Positions 1 to 11,088 of a stretch of DNA of 64,000 bases are shown here, in pieces. The number at the start of each line of letters is the position of its first letter. The stretch's first letter is position 1. Below the pieces are notes generated by a model. The model did not search any database, was not told the DNA's origin, and saw only the letters and a list, made by a program, of their open reading frames with translations. Origin of the DNA: Neolentinus lepideus HHB14362 ss-1. Taxonomy: Eukaryota > Basidiomycota > Agaricomycetes > Gloeophyllales > Gloeophyllaceae. The DNA lies in assembly GCA_001632425.1 (NCBI GenBank), contig KV425558.1, forward strand, positions 159,508 through 223,507, in the 5' to 3' direction. A program made the translations under genes and the position numbers.

Positions 1-273
1 CAAAAAAGTTCTAAGTCCGCGAATACAAAAGTCGTTTGTAGTCAGATCTGGATCAACTTTAGGGCAGGTCAATATTTCAACTCCGACGTAGTCCGACACA
101 GCTCAGATCCAAAATGTGGCGGTGGCGAGCACTTAGTTGACAGCCCGGTTATTCTGACGCAATATCGACCAGCCTCTCTAGAGCGATTCTGCCCTCAATT
201 GCTCGATCGAGAGGGTGGTCACGAGCCTAAGTTCATTCGCCTCTGGCTTTCTCTGGATCTCTCTCAGCACAAT

Positions 274-1162
274 ATGTTCGCGGAAGAGCTGAAGGCGTTT
301 CGCAGACTCGGGGTTCGAGGGGTAGGGGACATTCAGAAGTGTTGAGCGAATAGATCTTGACAACCCTACAGATTCTCGTGCAACTCCTCAACTTCGCCTC
401 GGTGATTGCGTCAGGTCTTATGATGTGGAAAGGCCTTGGGCTAGTCACAAATACAGAAAGTCCGATTGTGGTCGTACTTAGGTATGTGGGCTGAGTAATG
501 GATCAAGCATTCTACGACCAACTCTGTGCAGTGGATCCATGGAACCGGCATTCTACCGCGGCGACCTCCTCTTCCTCACGAACCCTCCAAATACACCATA
601 CCGCACTGGCGACATTACCGTCTACAAGATCCCCGGCAGCCCCATCCCGATTGTCCACCGGATACTCGAGGTCCGTGGTGTGAACCGGAAGTCATCGAAA
701 TCAAAGGCTGCAATGGCCAAGGAAATCGTCGACGACGAGAAGGGCGCTGTGCTGAGGGCAGTCGAGAACGAGCCAGAAGTTGAACAGCTGCTGCTCACGA
801 AGGGTGACAACAATCCTGTGGACGATATTGACCTGTATAATGGGCTTGACTGGTTAGAGCGGAGACATGTCGTCGGAAAGGTCCGAGGGTAGGTGTCTCA
901 CATCATTGTGTCTACTTACGGGTGCCTGTAGTCGGCGTCATGACCTCTCATGCTGCTGTTGCTGTTTTGCTAACGACGCACTACTCTCCCCAGATTCCTC
1001 CCATACGTCGGATATGTCACCATTGCCATGGTAAGTTGCCCAGAGACCTCTGACTCCCATCCCTCGCACTAACCCGATCATTCAATACAGAACGACTTCC
1101 CCAAGCTAAAATACCTCATACTTGGCGTCCTAGGACTATTCGCCCTCATACAACGCGAGTAG
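274..1162 (+). CDS. SEC11: Signal peptidase complex catalytic subunit SEC11
   Basis: Five exons: 274-321, 372-481, 532-888, 994-1030, 1091-1162, giving 207 residues with consistent phases and GT...AG sites throughout. The protein is the ER-membrane serine protease that removes signal peptides from secreted proteins. Visible family features are an N-terminal amphipathic/membrane segment (exons 1-2), the catalytic serine in SGSMEPAF spanning the exon 2/3 junction, the histidine-containing VHRILEVRG stretch, LLTKGDNN, and the C-terminal membrane helix after VGYVTIAM. An acidic/lysine-rich insert of about 35 residues lies between the Ser-His region and LLTKGDNN. I know such an insert from fungal SEC11. 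The start at 274 ([13 protein letters not shown]) matches the usual N-terminus. Nothing looks broken. Confidence 0.93.
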
Positions 1163-2993
1163 CCCGTCGACCGAGGTGCTCTTGTACTGTAATAATTACT
1201 TATTTATTGGAAGGTGTTTTCTTGGGTCTCGCGATACCTCTAGCTGGTGTGTGGTCATGAATTTGAGAAAGTCGACTTGGCGGAGCCCCAGGCAATCGGT
1301 GACTTAGCTCAGCTGTGACCCTAACCAGGAGGGAATCCGAAGCACCTTTGTCAGGTTGAATCACGTTTCGCGAAGCAGCTTTATATAGCCAGGAAACTAC
1401 GCAGGTAGCGTGCATCTCCAATATTACGAAGGCGTTTGAGCAATTTGAGCGTCTGCTGACGCTATTTTAGGCGCCCGAGAGCACGAACTCGGAGAGGTCT
1501 CCGAGTCGATTGGCCTTCTTTTCTCTGTAGTCGCCTCGCTGTGCTCATTCCACATTTCCCAGCGAAAATTAATGATATTTGTGTGCTCAAGTTGTTCGTG
1601 CTCCGCGAGGCCACCATGGGTACGCATGCGATTCTAACTTCCGCTGTCCCTCTAACTCTTCTGGTAAAGATCCGCCATTGCCCATGAGATACACCTCGAA
1701 ATGCACTACGGTGAGAAAAACTATGATCCAGGTCCTTCCTTGCGCGCGCCTGTCGTGAGTGGTCCGATCCAACTTTAGATGATCTCCGGAGAGATATCTA
1801 CAACATGCCCTCTTTTGTGTCTTTTGGGGCTGGTGGTTGAGTTGCAGGACATGTTGTCCTGTGTTCATGCATAAAGAGATTATCGCTGTAAGCGAAGACG
1901 ACACTTTACGACCAGACCCTCCAAACAATCACTCTGAACCGCTCCGATCTATAGGACGCGCATGTTCGTGACGCGCGAGGCGGCTCCATCGGCTGCCAAA
2001 ATCATCGCGCGTCTGAATACTGACCGCGGCACGTTCAGCGGTCAACTCCTGTTCATTGAACGGGAGATAGTACTTACGGAGATGTTGCGAGTCCTAACGG
2101 GTCTCAACAACCTCCTCGTAAGCTTGAGTTAGGGTCACGCGACATTGACTTCAACGGGTCCGTTGACTGGCCAGCGCCTACAGTAATGTGCAGTACCTCT
2201 CCTTCTCTTGGTGCTAGTATATTCTCCAGTTGCTATCTCCTCCCCTCATCGCAGCTGTGGATCTTAGACATCACGAACCACGACGAGTTTGGTAGTCGCG
2301 CTAGCGGATGGACATTCTGATCACGGTCTGCGTTGTGCTGCTATTCGATGATATAATTGACCGAAACACGGTGTGACATGTCTGGACTGGCAACGCGTGG
2401 TGGTGACTGAAAAAGAGCCGCATTAGACTAATGACAATCTGTCGGTAATTCCTGTAGGTGAAGTTGCTCGAAAGGGATTTTTCGAATAAGTTTTGGCTTT
2501 GTGATTGGCTTGGGGCCGATTCACAAATACGTCTGCAGATAAACTATATTATATAGCCTAACAGTAATTATCCCGCAGTGTGTATAACATGTCACTGCAA
2601 AACTAGTCGTAATCCTGGAGGAGTTGTAAATATATGTACACAGCTCAACTGATTGCGAAATCGCAATTACCATTGTTCAGTAGATATCAGACTACCTTCT
2701 AATCCTGCATGCACCACAGACGAACGAGCACTCGCATAGCAAACACTGATCGGTGCTACTTACGACCGAGGACCATTCACTTGGCGTAAGCGCGGCCAAG
2801 TTAGGCTCGAAGCACAGCCACCACGGGCTTCTTGTCCGCAAATATCGTGCCAACCATTTTGTGGCTGAAGTAAAGCTGATTACGATCGTCAGCAGAAGTG
2901 CGTCTTCATGCTGGGTTTTGATTATTACGAGGTATCTGCGTCGTCTGGTACTTAAGGCCATGGCTCGGCCGCTACGCCCCATAGACCTTCAGT
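1163..2993. other. Intergenic region, no gene recognised
   Basis: About 1.8 kb between SEC11 and the RTA1-like gene. Open frames here are short and on mixed strands, lack convincing splice sites and resemble no family I know. It presumably holds the SEC11 3' end and the promoter of the next gene. Confidence 0.5.
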
Positions 2994-4466
2994 ATGTACA
3001 ATATCACTTCCGAAGGTGAGTATCGAGGTGTGCAGTTCAAGTACTAAAAACTAACTTATAAAATCCTCAGCGGCTGAGGCATCCGTCTTCGCTCTTAATC
3101 AGACCAAAAATTTAGTCTATCACTACGTCCCAACAGAATAGATATGCACTCTTTTTGTTATTCTATTTAGTATCTCCGGGGGTTAGTTGTCATTCAGATA
3201 GCTCATACGTTCTCGATCTCATTATGCTACTTTACAGTGATACACCTCGGCCAAGCCATCGCATATAAGGAGTGGTGGCTATTACCGTCTGCGGTGCTAG
3301 CATGCATTGCAGAAGTTCTGGGATGGAGTGCACGACTGTGGTCGAGCAAGAACCCCTATCTCCTCGAGCCTTACCTGATCCAGTTTGTAATATCTCTTTC
3401 GGCCGTTTATATATGCACTCACCAGTTGCCCTGCAGAATGGCGACAACTGTCATCGCACCGACACCTCTGGTTGCTGCGAACTTCGTTGTCCTTGGCAGG
3501 ATAATTGGAAGACTCGGGAGTCAATACAGTCGACTCAATCCCATGGCCTGTGAGTATGACAAATGCACTTTCATACGGTCATTGATATTAAAAGGTAATA
3601 CGTAGATACCATCGTTTTTTGTAGCTGTGTAAGTGATCACTAGGCCCTCATGCCACGGGTGGATAGGCTGACTATGTCCTTCAGGATGCTATTGCTCTTA
3701 CAGTTCAAGCCGTCGGAGGTGCTTTTGCATCAAGTGAAGTTAATCAGCACAAGGACCCGGACAATGTATGATGTCCATGAGTTATGACCGTCACCCATAT
3801 TCCTAAACTCGTTCTCCGCAAGGGCGGCCATATCATGCTCGGAGGCATTGTCTTCCAGATGGGTAAAGATACAATATTTTTCTTCCTTCGTGGGTCCTAA
3901 TTTATCTTTGCAGCGGCAATCTGCGTCTACTCTGCCTGCGCCACGGAGTTTCTCATTCGCTTCTACAAGAATAAGCCGCTCCGCTCTGCTGGACTCTCAA
4001 CAGACGGATTGGGTTCCCGCGCGTCTCTCGTAGAAATCAATCTGTTGAAACTTCGAGGAGCGCTTGATGGCAAGATGCAGGCGATGATCCTCGGATTGGT
4101 GCTCAGCACGATCTTCATCTTCATCCGGTACGTAGAGTGCACGTCTCCCACTGACGGGTCTACCTTATTTACTGGCACTTGCAGATCGGTATACCGTACG
4201 GTCGAATTGTCGGACGGATGGAGTGGACCCATCATCTCCACTCAGGTCTACTTCAGTGCGTCCATTCCGTCTTGTTCTAGGTTGACAGCAGCACTGACCC
4301 ATGTTTAGACGTTTTTGACGGGGCCATGATTGTGCTCGCTTCCTACACCCTTAACGCTCTGCACCCCGGCTACCTACTGCGTACTACGTACAATCCTGCC
4401 AGCGACGAGTACCCTCTCTCCTCGAGGACGAAAGCTGAGAACTTGGACGCAATGCTGGAACAGTAG
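2994..4466 (+). pseudogene. RTA1-like lipid-translocating membrane protein with one internal TAG
   Basis: Nine exons fit perfectly: 2994-3015, 3071-3181, 3238-3549, 3606-3628, 3685-3765, 3823-3862, 3914-4127, 4185-4255, 4309-4466. The product would be a multi-pass membrane protein of the fungal RTA1 family (lipid-translocating exporter-like; yeast members protect against 7-aminocholesterol and similar compounds). Family blocks seen are VIHLGQAI, EVLGWSARLWSS, PTPLVAANFVVLGR, NQHKDPDN, GGHIMLGGIVFQM, RTVELSDGWSG and FDGAMIVLASYTLN. All introns and the rest of the frame are intact. The single lesion is TAG at 3139-3141 in exon 2, after YHYVPTE, where relatives have Trp (TGG). This could be a very recent null allele, a sequencing error, readthrough, or a site recoded by A-to-I RNA editing. 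I call it a pseudogene only because the genomic frame is closed. Confidence 0.8.
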
Positions 4467-5158
4467 ACGGTGCAACACGGTTGCTTTCACAAACTATATT
4501 TCGTATCCACATCTGCTTATATACATTCGTTCTATTCTATTCCTGGGCCAAATCGTGTACACTTTCGGTAGTCTCTGAGATAATGATACAACGTATGAGG
4601 TGCCATAATATACTCGTGGCGCGGTGATAGAAATTTAGTTGGTGACTGAAGTACTGACGGTCAATGGAAGGCAATATTTACTAGTTCATGATCAGCCGCT
4701 ATCTTCTCCTCGACTTCGTCGACTTCACTGCGATGTAGACTCGTGTCCATACACTAGTCTCTTCTATATCGCTTCCTCAAAACTTCTACGTAGAGGCTCT
4801 GAGTTACTATGGCCCGCAGACCATAAGTTAATATCACTATTCCCACATTTTTCTGCAGTTCGGCTCCTTCCCGAATCCCGAGTATTGTTTATGATAATAT
4901 CCGACTTCTAAGTATGTTGTGTTTGACTGGGGCGGAAGGGTTTTGATCGTAGCTTCCCTTCGAGCTCAACCGCGAAGTCGCCCTAATGGCGTAGGCAATC
5001 ATATAAAGTTAAAGGTGTAGTCCACTAGTGGTCCCGTTAGCGTCGGCTCCCTATATATTCGTCGTTTCCGCCCGCTCTTTCAAGGTATACGGGAAAATTG
5101 TCATCCAACATGTCAAGAGATTATGGGGTTTCATTGATAAGCGCTTGGGAATGCCCGC
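4467..5158. other. Intergenic region before the secreted-protein array
   Basis: No gene recognised. It contains the RTA1-like gene's 3' end and, at its right edge, the promoter of the first array member. Confidence 0.5.
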
Positions 5159-5166
5159 TATATAAG
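5159..5166 (+). promoter_or_regulatory. TATA box of array copy A
   Basis: TATATAAG lies 52 bp before the ATG at 5218. Comparable boxes stand 38-59 bp (end of box to ATG) upstream of other array members: 6808 (copy B), 11031 (E), 12703 (G), 13554 (H), 14349 (I) and 15485 (J). The shared spacing supports both the promoter call and the chosen start codons. Confidence 0.6.
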
Positions 5167-5217
5167 AGAAGGCCAAAGGAGTATAATAACATATCACCCG
5201 ATCTCAACAAACGCACA

Positions 5218-5633
5218 ATGTATGGTTCTCTCGTTGCCTTATTGCCTCTCTTCGTCGGATTTCTGAGTCGAGAGTTCCTTGCTGCCGCTCAATCAAGCTG
5301 TGCGAGCTGACCCGAGTATATACCAGTCTCTCCCTACAACTACACGCTCTCGGGCTCCCAGAATATCGGCAACGGGTTCACGGACTGCGTGTAAGTCAGC
5401 ATTTGTAACCGATTCAGGAGGTCTGTGGCTGAATTGAATCGCTCACACTAGTGATACAGCGTGCGGTGAAGATGACACCGAACTTGAATTAACTTGTGTA
5501 TACAATGTATGTCCCCTGCAAGATTTCGATCTTGTCCGGCAAGAATTGACGTGATTCATGGAATACCAATGAAATCAACATCAGTCCATCCGGGGTATGC
5601 CCATCGCAGACGTCCGTTTTCGAGTGCGAATAA
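5218..5633 (+). pseudogene. Small secreted six-Cys family, copy A (nonsense and frame break)
   Basis: Exon-like blocks are 5218-5390, 5452-5506 and a last block ending with TAA at 5631-5633. The N-terminus is a hydrophobic signal peptide. The first cysteine motif reads C-A-S-stop-P: TGA at 5308-5310 stands where intact paralogues have the second cysteine of the CxxC pair. Exon 2 ends LTCVYN like its paralogues. The last block encodes SGVCPSQTSVFECE and a stop, matching the family C-terminus, but no AG acceptor joins it in frame with exon 2. Two independent-looking lesions make this a probable pseudogene. It is most like copy B at 6873. Confidence 0.7.
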
Positions 5634-6807
5634 GTAGCGGATCAGCAGCTGGGTATAGTACGTGAGCCAGCCGCAGCGGTTCGGTTTTGTAAATCGGGAC
5701 AGAATGGCTGGAACCGAAGTTTCTGCGGAGGCAATGGGACGATTGAAGGAATTCCGCACATTCTTTGACTCTCACCTCTGTTACATAGCCCGTCTTCTGG
5801 TATTTGGATTTGAACTCTTGGATATTGTAATACTGTAGAGCAAATGGCCTAGTGATAGCTCCCGCCTGGTAAGACGGAACTGATAAAGAAGTCATGGGTC
5901 TATATTTGGATGGCGTTTGAATCGAGATTTTGTCGCCGATTCGATGGCCGTACTGCTGCTTTTAATGTCGAGAGTTCGATTCCCACTGAGTGCCCGCTCT
6001 TTGTCCTGTACCTTCGAGTTTTTGGTCTTCCTCCGGGATCGTGTAATCCATACAACTAACCACATGTGCATACCGTATGACTTGACTACCGTTACCGAGC
6101 TTTTTCCACATATAATTTTAAGAGGGCACCGAATCTTAGTACGTTCAAGTTGTTGAGAAATCATCAAGCCCTCCGCACAGTTCAAGATTTAGACTTGTAT
6201 TGTAACCATTCTGTTACAGGTGAGTGCGGAAGCTTATGTTTTACCAAGATAGTGGGCTCTGCCGCGCTCGCGTGGCTTACACCTTATGCGGCGACGCGTC
6301 CAAAACCTCCCTTTGCACGCTCAGCCCTTCGCATGCTCTTAGCGAATTTATAACACGCTGCAGTCGAAGGTTGCTGGACCAATTGACCACCACTATTAGC
6401 CCTTCCCAGAAGACCCTTTTATCCCCACCTTGGAGTCTTCGGCTTCGACCGCACGTTTCAACGCGTGTATTCATCTGAGATAGGTACCAGCCGCATTACC
6501 GCAAAGGCCCCATTGGGTTCTGAGCCAAGTGCCGTACTCGTTCTCACATTTCCACTGCAGCTCGGTTATTGCTGTCAAAACATTTGGTTTCTGCGTTATG
6601 TTGACATCTCTAGACACAATTTAGTCTAATACCTGTTCTGGTATGATTTCAGCATTGTCCTGGTCAATGGTAGATTCCGCTCGATGGTATTGCCCAGCGA
6701 GCTCCCTCACCTTCGCCGATTCAACTCCGTCTCCCATCTTCCGCAGATCATCAAAATTGGATCATACCAAAAACTTTTTGAATACAGAAGACCTTGAACC
6801 CCCTCAG
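5634..6807. other. Intergenic region between array copies A and B
   Basis: About 1.2 kb with only short overlapping open frames on both strands. No recognisable exon of the secreted family was found. Confidence 0.45.
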
Positions 6808-6814
6808 TATAAAG
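6808..6814 (+). promoter_or_regulatory. TATA box of array copy B
   Basis: TATAAAG begins 65 bp upstream of the ATG at 6873. Position and spacing match the boxes in front of the other family members. Confidence 0.55.
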
Positions 6815-6872
6815 TACGCCGGACGGGCACCACAAAGGTAGTCGAACTTACTATTGGCAGTACACATCCAAA

Positions 6873-7273
6873 ATGTTCTTGCCACTCATCACCCTCGCCT
6901 CTCTCTTCCTCACCCTACTGGGCCAAGCGGCAACTGTGGTCGCCCAGTCCTGCGCTGTGTAACCTGAGAGCATTGAAATCACCAGCATTGAATACGCGCT
7001 CACAAGCGTGACAGCATTGAACGGAGCATACCAGGCCTGCATGTAAGTCGACTTTTGGACGCTAAGCCTCTTGACGGTGAACTAACGCACAATGGACAGC
7101 TACGCTGCTTCGCACCCAGACGGTTATGAGTTCGAGTTTTCCTGCGTATACGACGTGAGTGCATCGAAAAATTCTCCTCTGGCATGCAAAGGGATACTAA
7201 TGTATTACCACAGCGCAACGGACAGAGTCAGGCTCCAGGATGTCCAGCTACCAGTGTGGCTGCTTGCGATTAA
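6873..7273 (+). pseudogene. Small secreted six-Cys family, copy B (TAA at the second Cys)
   Basis: Exons 6873-7042, 7100-7154 and 7214-7273 total 285 nt. The family phases hold (phase 2 after exon 1, phase 0 after exon 2) and the canonical splice sites are intact. A strong signal peptide (MFLPLITLASLFLTLLG) is followed by SCAV-stop-PESIEITS. TAA at 6960-6962 replaces the second cysteine of the CxxC motif, the same alignment column as the TGA in copy A. Exon 2 ends FSCVYD. Exon 3 has GCPATSVAACD and a stop. Apart from the stop codon the gene looks functional, so decay is recent or the stop is bypassed in some way. Confidence 0.7.
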
Positions 7274-7465
7274 GATGTCTAGACCCACAGGTGGTCCAAG
7301 TTGTCGGGTCGTGTTGTTCGAATGTACTCGCTCTTTCGTTTTGATATTTCAGATATGCCTCCGTTAAGATGTCCAGAGCCACAGGTGGTCGAAGTCGTTG
7401 TGGGTTCTGCGTGGGTTGTTCGAATGCACTCACCGTTTTGTTCTGGTCTTTCAGATACTCGCTCG
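7271..7465 (+). repeat. Tandem direct duplication, about 94 bp unit
   Basis: Two head-to-tail, diverged copies begin at 7271 and 7365, both opening with taagatgt and followed by the blocks ccacaggtggtc and tgttcgaatg. The first unit begins at the stop codon of copy B, so this is a duplication in its 3' flank. Confidence 0.7.
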
Positions 7466-7653
7466 CATAACATATAACAATGTCAATGATTGACTGACTC
7501 ACGTTCCCTGACTGTGAGAAGCCACCGTTCAAGTCGGGCCACTCGAACGCCACATTCGAGCCAGCTATCATCTTATTTCGGCTCTGCATCGGCACGTACC
7601 GCGGTCACGGTAAAGCGACTGACCGGAGTGCAATAACTTATCCCAGGAATAGT

Positions 7654-8485
7654 GGGTGACTTCCCGTAACGTTAAATCCGTAAATCCCTATTCCGTAGAA
7701 TGTGCCAGCGGTTTCGCGAAATGATTTAGAGATGCCAAATAGGGATGTTCCTAAACCGTAAGCCCAATTTAGGCAATTTTATCTCTAATTCTCTATGTCC
7801 GACGTACTCGACCTCATATACAATGACTGCGAGGATGAACTGGTGCAACTCGCGGCCATTAATGCTTCGGTTCTACTCATTGGTGTAAAGGAGCTCTGGC
7901 AGCTGTGTAACGCACGATGCAATACTAAACGGCGCCAGTACTTGTGAGTGGCTTTGCTCTGAAGAATATTCCATTAATACCCCGTGCAGCTCTTGTGTCT
8001 GCGGCGGAAGGTCCGCACCTCTATGCTCGTTCATTGGATACTGCAAGGGCGCTCGGGTTTGTACTATCTAGGGTCAACATTAATACGAGAAACCGGACTC
8101 CAGCAGATATTCGCCCTGTCCACGTTGCACACTATCTCAACTTCACTTTGCCCATCCTCCTCGAAATATTGAAGTAGTGCTTTATTTGATATAGACTGCT
8201 CAGTTACGAGTGCCTGCCTTAAGAGGACAGCGGAGTTCAAAAATGGAGATCTGTTGACCGATGTCCCTGCTTTAACGTCATTTCGGAGGATATAGCTTGC
8301 TTTAACGACGTTCTGAAGAATACAGAGGAGGATCTATCCCTCTGTATCCAAGCTGGTTTACGGAGGCTCGCTGGTTAGCAACGGCCAGTGCAACTTTTCC
8401 GGGGTCCCAGCAGCATCTCGGCAGATGCGATTTTAAAGTCCAAATTTTAGGGAAAATACGGATTTAACGTTACGGGAAGTCATCC
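7654..8485 (+). mobile_element. Non-autonomous DNA transposon with terminal inverted repeats
   Basis: The segments 7657-7682 and 8457-8482 are perfect 26-bp inverted repeats. Pairing continues outward with one mismatch to gg at each end, and weakly inward. The element is flanked on both sides by the trinucleotide agt (7651-7653 and 8486-8488), which fits a 3-bp target-site duplication. A 3-bp duplication with G-rich termini fits the PIF/Harbinger superfamily, though agt is not the usual TNA target. Inside, ATG 7795 opens a 50-codon acidic stretch ending at a good donor-like site near 7944. It may be a remnant of an element gene. No transposase domain is visible in the 832 bp, so it is probably non-autonomous. 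It lies between array copies B and C. Confidence 0.7.
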
Positions 8486-8889
8486 AGTTCTGCAACATTT
8501 GTTCAATATAAATCGCCCTGAGCGTCGTCCACAAACATCTTAGGTGCCACGTTCCTAACATCGAGTGGCCAATGGCAATCAGGAATGTCTGCCGCACGCC
8601 ACCATCGGGAGGATAGTGCGGCGGAAATTCCTACTTATAGGCGGTTCCTGCGGTCGCTGCCGTCAAAATCAGCAAATTTGACTTACATTGCTCCATCTTC
8701 TGCAGTCCGAACGACTTTTATAGCCACTACCGTCCCCGAGTCACGCCCTTGTATCGGCGCTGGGCGCACCATCAAATGATACATAGAAGTGATGCCACCG
8801 CGGTGCGACAGACGTGTGTCCTTACCCGAGTTGTCGATGGTTAAAAGACTCCCTTCAGCTATGAACAGAACCATCGAAAAAAGTCCACA

Positions 8890-9282
8890 ATGTTCGTCAG
8901 CTTCTTCCGCGTTGTTGCACTCTCAGCGTTAATCGGAGTCGCATCCGCGGCGACGTGCGCAGTGTGCCCGTCATCGTTCACGAGCGGCAGCACTACACTG
9001 TACCTTACTAGCTCGTCTTCCGGGAGCGTTACGTTCTGCGGGTAAGTCTCTGTCAAACCACTTATTTTCGCGCAGCACTGACAAACTTGCTGTTTAGTTA
9101 CGACGAGACTGATAACACCACCGGTGTGTTCACTGTAGACTGCTTGTACGATGTATGTATCATGTTGGTTCTTGATATCACGCAGAAGATGTCGAGACTA
9201 ACCGTAATTTTAGTCCCATGGAAATTCGGCCACAGGCTCCTCTTTCATTTGTCCTAGCAGCGTGTCGACAACCTCCTGCTAG
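8890..9282 (+). CDS. Small secreted six-Cys protein, copy C (intact)
   Basis: Exons 8890-9041, 9098-9152 and 9214-9282 give 91 residues. Signal peptide: MFVSFFRVVALSALIGVASA. The mature part opens ATCAVCPSSFTSGS and has cysteines in the family order: CxxC, FCG at the exon 1/2 junction, DCLYD at the end of exon 2, then FICPSSVSTTSC at the C-terminus. Introns are phase 2 and phase 0, as in every member. I do not recognise the family. It is not a hydrophobin (eight Cys with a CC pair) and shows no cerato-platanin signature. A secreted, possibly disulfide-bonded, effector-like or wall-associated role is inference from the signal peptide and cysteines only. Confidence 0.8.
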
Positions 9283-10013
9283 GCGATTCAGCGGAAGAGG
9301 TGAACGCATATAAGTCTCTTACTGAAGGACTAGTGGATGTGAGGTTGCTGATTGGGAGGAAGTATAAAGACACGTATAACTCTTGCAGTAGCATTGATTT
9401 CCGACAGTATCAGACACGACGTAGGGCATACTTCTGAAAAGTGCTAGAGCTGTGCGATTCAGCGCGAGTTCATCCCAACATCCGAAACCACACAGGAGTG
9501 CGAAGACTATAGGCTGTGGCTGCCGTCGTTGAGTCGCATGGCCGTCCAAAAGAGGCACATCGAGCCTCTACGCGGAAGTGCCGGGAGAATGGCGAGGGAT
9601 CAAGGCCGATAGCCGGACTTGATTTCCGTTATTCGTGTCTGTTGTAAGGGCCCTAGGCACGCACCTATTCAATGAACAGGCACGCAGTGAATAACTTCCC
9701 TCGGGTACGCTTTGAAACACGGGAATCAGTCACGATGCCGAATTTAAAACTGATGAGGTCGACAGTGTGGCAGAAATCCCCTTCTCGGTACCATCTGGCT
9801 CGCGCCGTCGGGTGGATCGACGAAGTAATTTTCTGTCGTCGCTATAAGCGACGTCATCTTCCGCGTGTCGAGTTACTTGAGTTGCATTCACGGGCAACGG
9901 CACTGACCCAAGAGAATTCCTGGTCATTTCACCGAAGACACTGGCAGATGTGTGCCTGGCAGAAAATCGATTAAAGCGCTTTGAGCTTGGAGTGCAACCA
10001 ACTGCAACTCAAC
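9283..10013. other. Intergenic region between copies C and D
   Basis: About 730 bp. Open frames on both strands look non-coding. No family exon was found. Confidence 0.45.
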
Positions 10014-10450
10014 ATGCTCTTCAAAGACTTCCGCCCAATGTGTCTGGTCACGCTCCTGGCGTTGGCAGGAGCGGTGTCAGCCGAGATATGCCTTGCAATA
10101 ACGTGTCCTCCTTCGTTCACCAGCGGAACCACAACATATCAGCTTACCAACGAGGTCCCGGGTGTTGTTGGCATTCCTGTGTTCTGCGGGTCAGGGCATC
10201 CGTGTTCGTTCCTTTCACATTTGCTTGAGCTGATGAACTATCGGCATGCAGATATGACGAAGATCCCGCCGCTGCGGGTCCGGGGGTATTCGACGTATCT
10301 TGTTTCTACGACGTGAGTAGAGGATGTTGGGTTTATGGCTGAAATTTGGAGCTCATCAGCACAATACTACAGATTCAAGGAAGTATCCTTACCGATGGCT
10401 CCAGCACCATCTGCCCGGCGACAGTGTCCCCGCCATACTGCATACTATAG
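10014..10450 (+). CDS. Small secreted six-Cys protein, copy D (intact)
   Basis: Exons 10014-10189, 10252-10312 and 10373-10450 give 104 residues. A longer in-frame ATG at 9981 exists, but the start at 10014 (MLFKDFRPMCLV) puts the signal peptide at the N-terminus as in the paralogues. Mature start: EICLAITCPPSFTSGTTTYQ, so the first cysteine pair is spaced by four residues rather than two. Then come FCG at the splice junction, VSCFYD, and ICPATVSPPYC near the end. Intron phases match copy C. Copy E (11089) is its closest relative in the array, sharing the YQLTN-[EK]-[IV]-PG stretch. Confidence 0.8.
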
Positions 10451-11030
10451 CCTGGACCATAAAAATTGTGTACAGTTGGAAGTGAAGGGGTGAAAGGAAT
10501 GAATTGGGATATCGTATCGGACTGGAGAAGCGATGTCTGATGAACACGTACCTTTCAGACTTCAAAGCGTAATGCTGGCTCTATCACCAACTTCTAAAAG
10601 AATCTTGAGATGTTTAGAGTGAAAGTACCAGATACTTTCAGCCACTAAGCAATGCATTGAGAATGGCCTACCACTGGCACCTCGAAACGTTCGCCTGGTT
10701 CTCATCTTGTTTCCAATTTCTTCCGGTACCTCTTTGTCACGGCACGAAGTAAATTAACTGTAGTCCATCTCGGAAGGCAAGACTCCGAAACGATAATATC
10801 GGGCAAGGTTCGTTTGTCAAAGGAGTGCCACTGGAACGTGATCGATGGCCGGCACAGCAGCATAAGTCGGCGAGGCGATTTCCTTCGCAAGCTGTGAGTG
10901 ACTTCATCTCCTGCAAGCTCAACTTCCGCTGATGGCCATCGCGTTCCCGAACCATGTACACCACCCATGCACGACTGAGCGCTCAAGATACCAGCTGAAT
11001 TTCGTCAGCAGTGTGCGTGCCCATCGCAGT
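10451..11030. other. Intergenic region between copies D and E
   Basis: About 580 bp with no recognisable gene. The TATA-like box of copy E (tataataaaa, 11031-11040) follows directly. Confidence 0.45.
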
Positions 11031-11088
11031 TATAATAAAAGGTATGATTCTCCTTCAGATAGCTAGAGTCCACAACGTGCAATTTAGT

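Noticed and set aside
5308..5310. TGA at a Cys position (CxxU-like) in copy A as selenocysteine.
   Set aside because: Copy B has TAA at the same column, selenoproteins are not known from Agaricomycetes, and copy A has a second frame problem.
5910..5995. tRNA-like T-loop (gttcgattccc) with a cttttaa anticodon-loop-like stretch.
   Set aside because: No matching acceptor, D or T stems could be paired around it.
5294..6989. In copies A and B a 27-nt GT...AG stretch flanks each stop codon and would remove it in frame if spliced.
   Set aside because: 27 nt is far below any fungal intron length I know, the two stretches are offset by two codons, and splicing would delete conserved cysteine positions. 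Likely coincidence.
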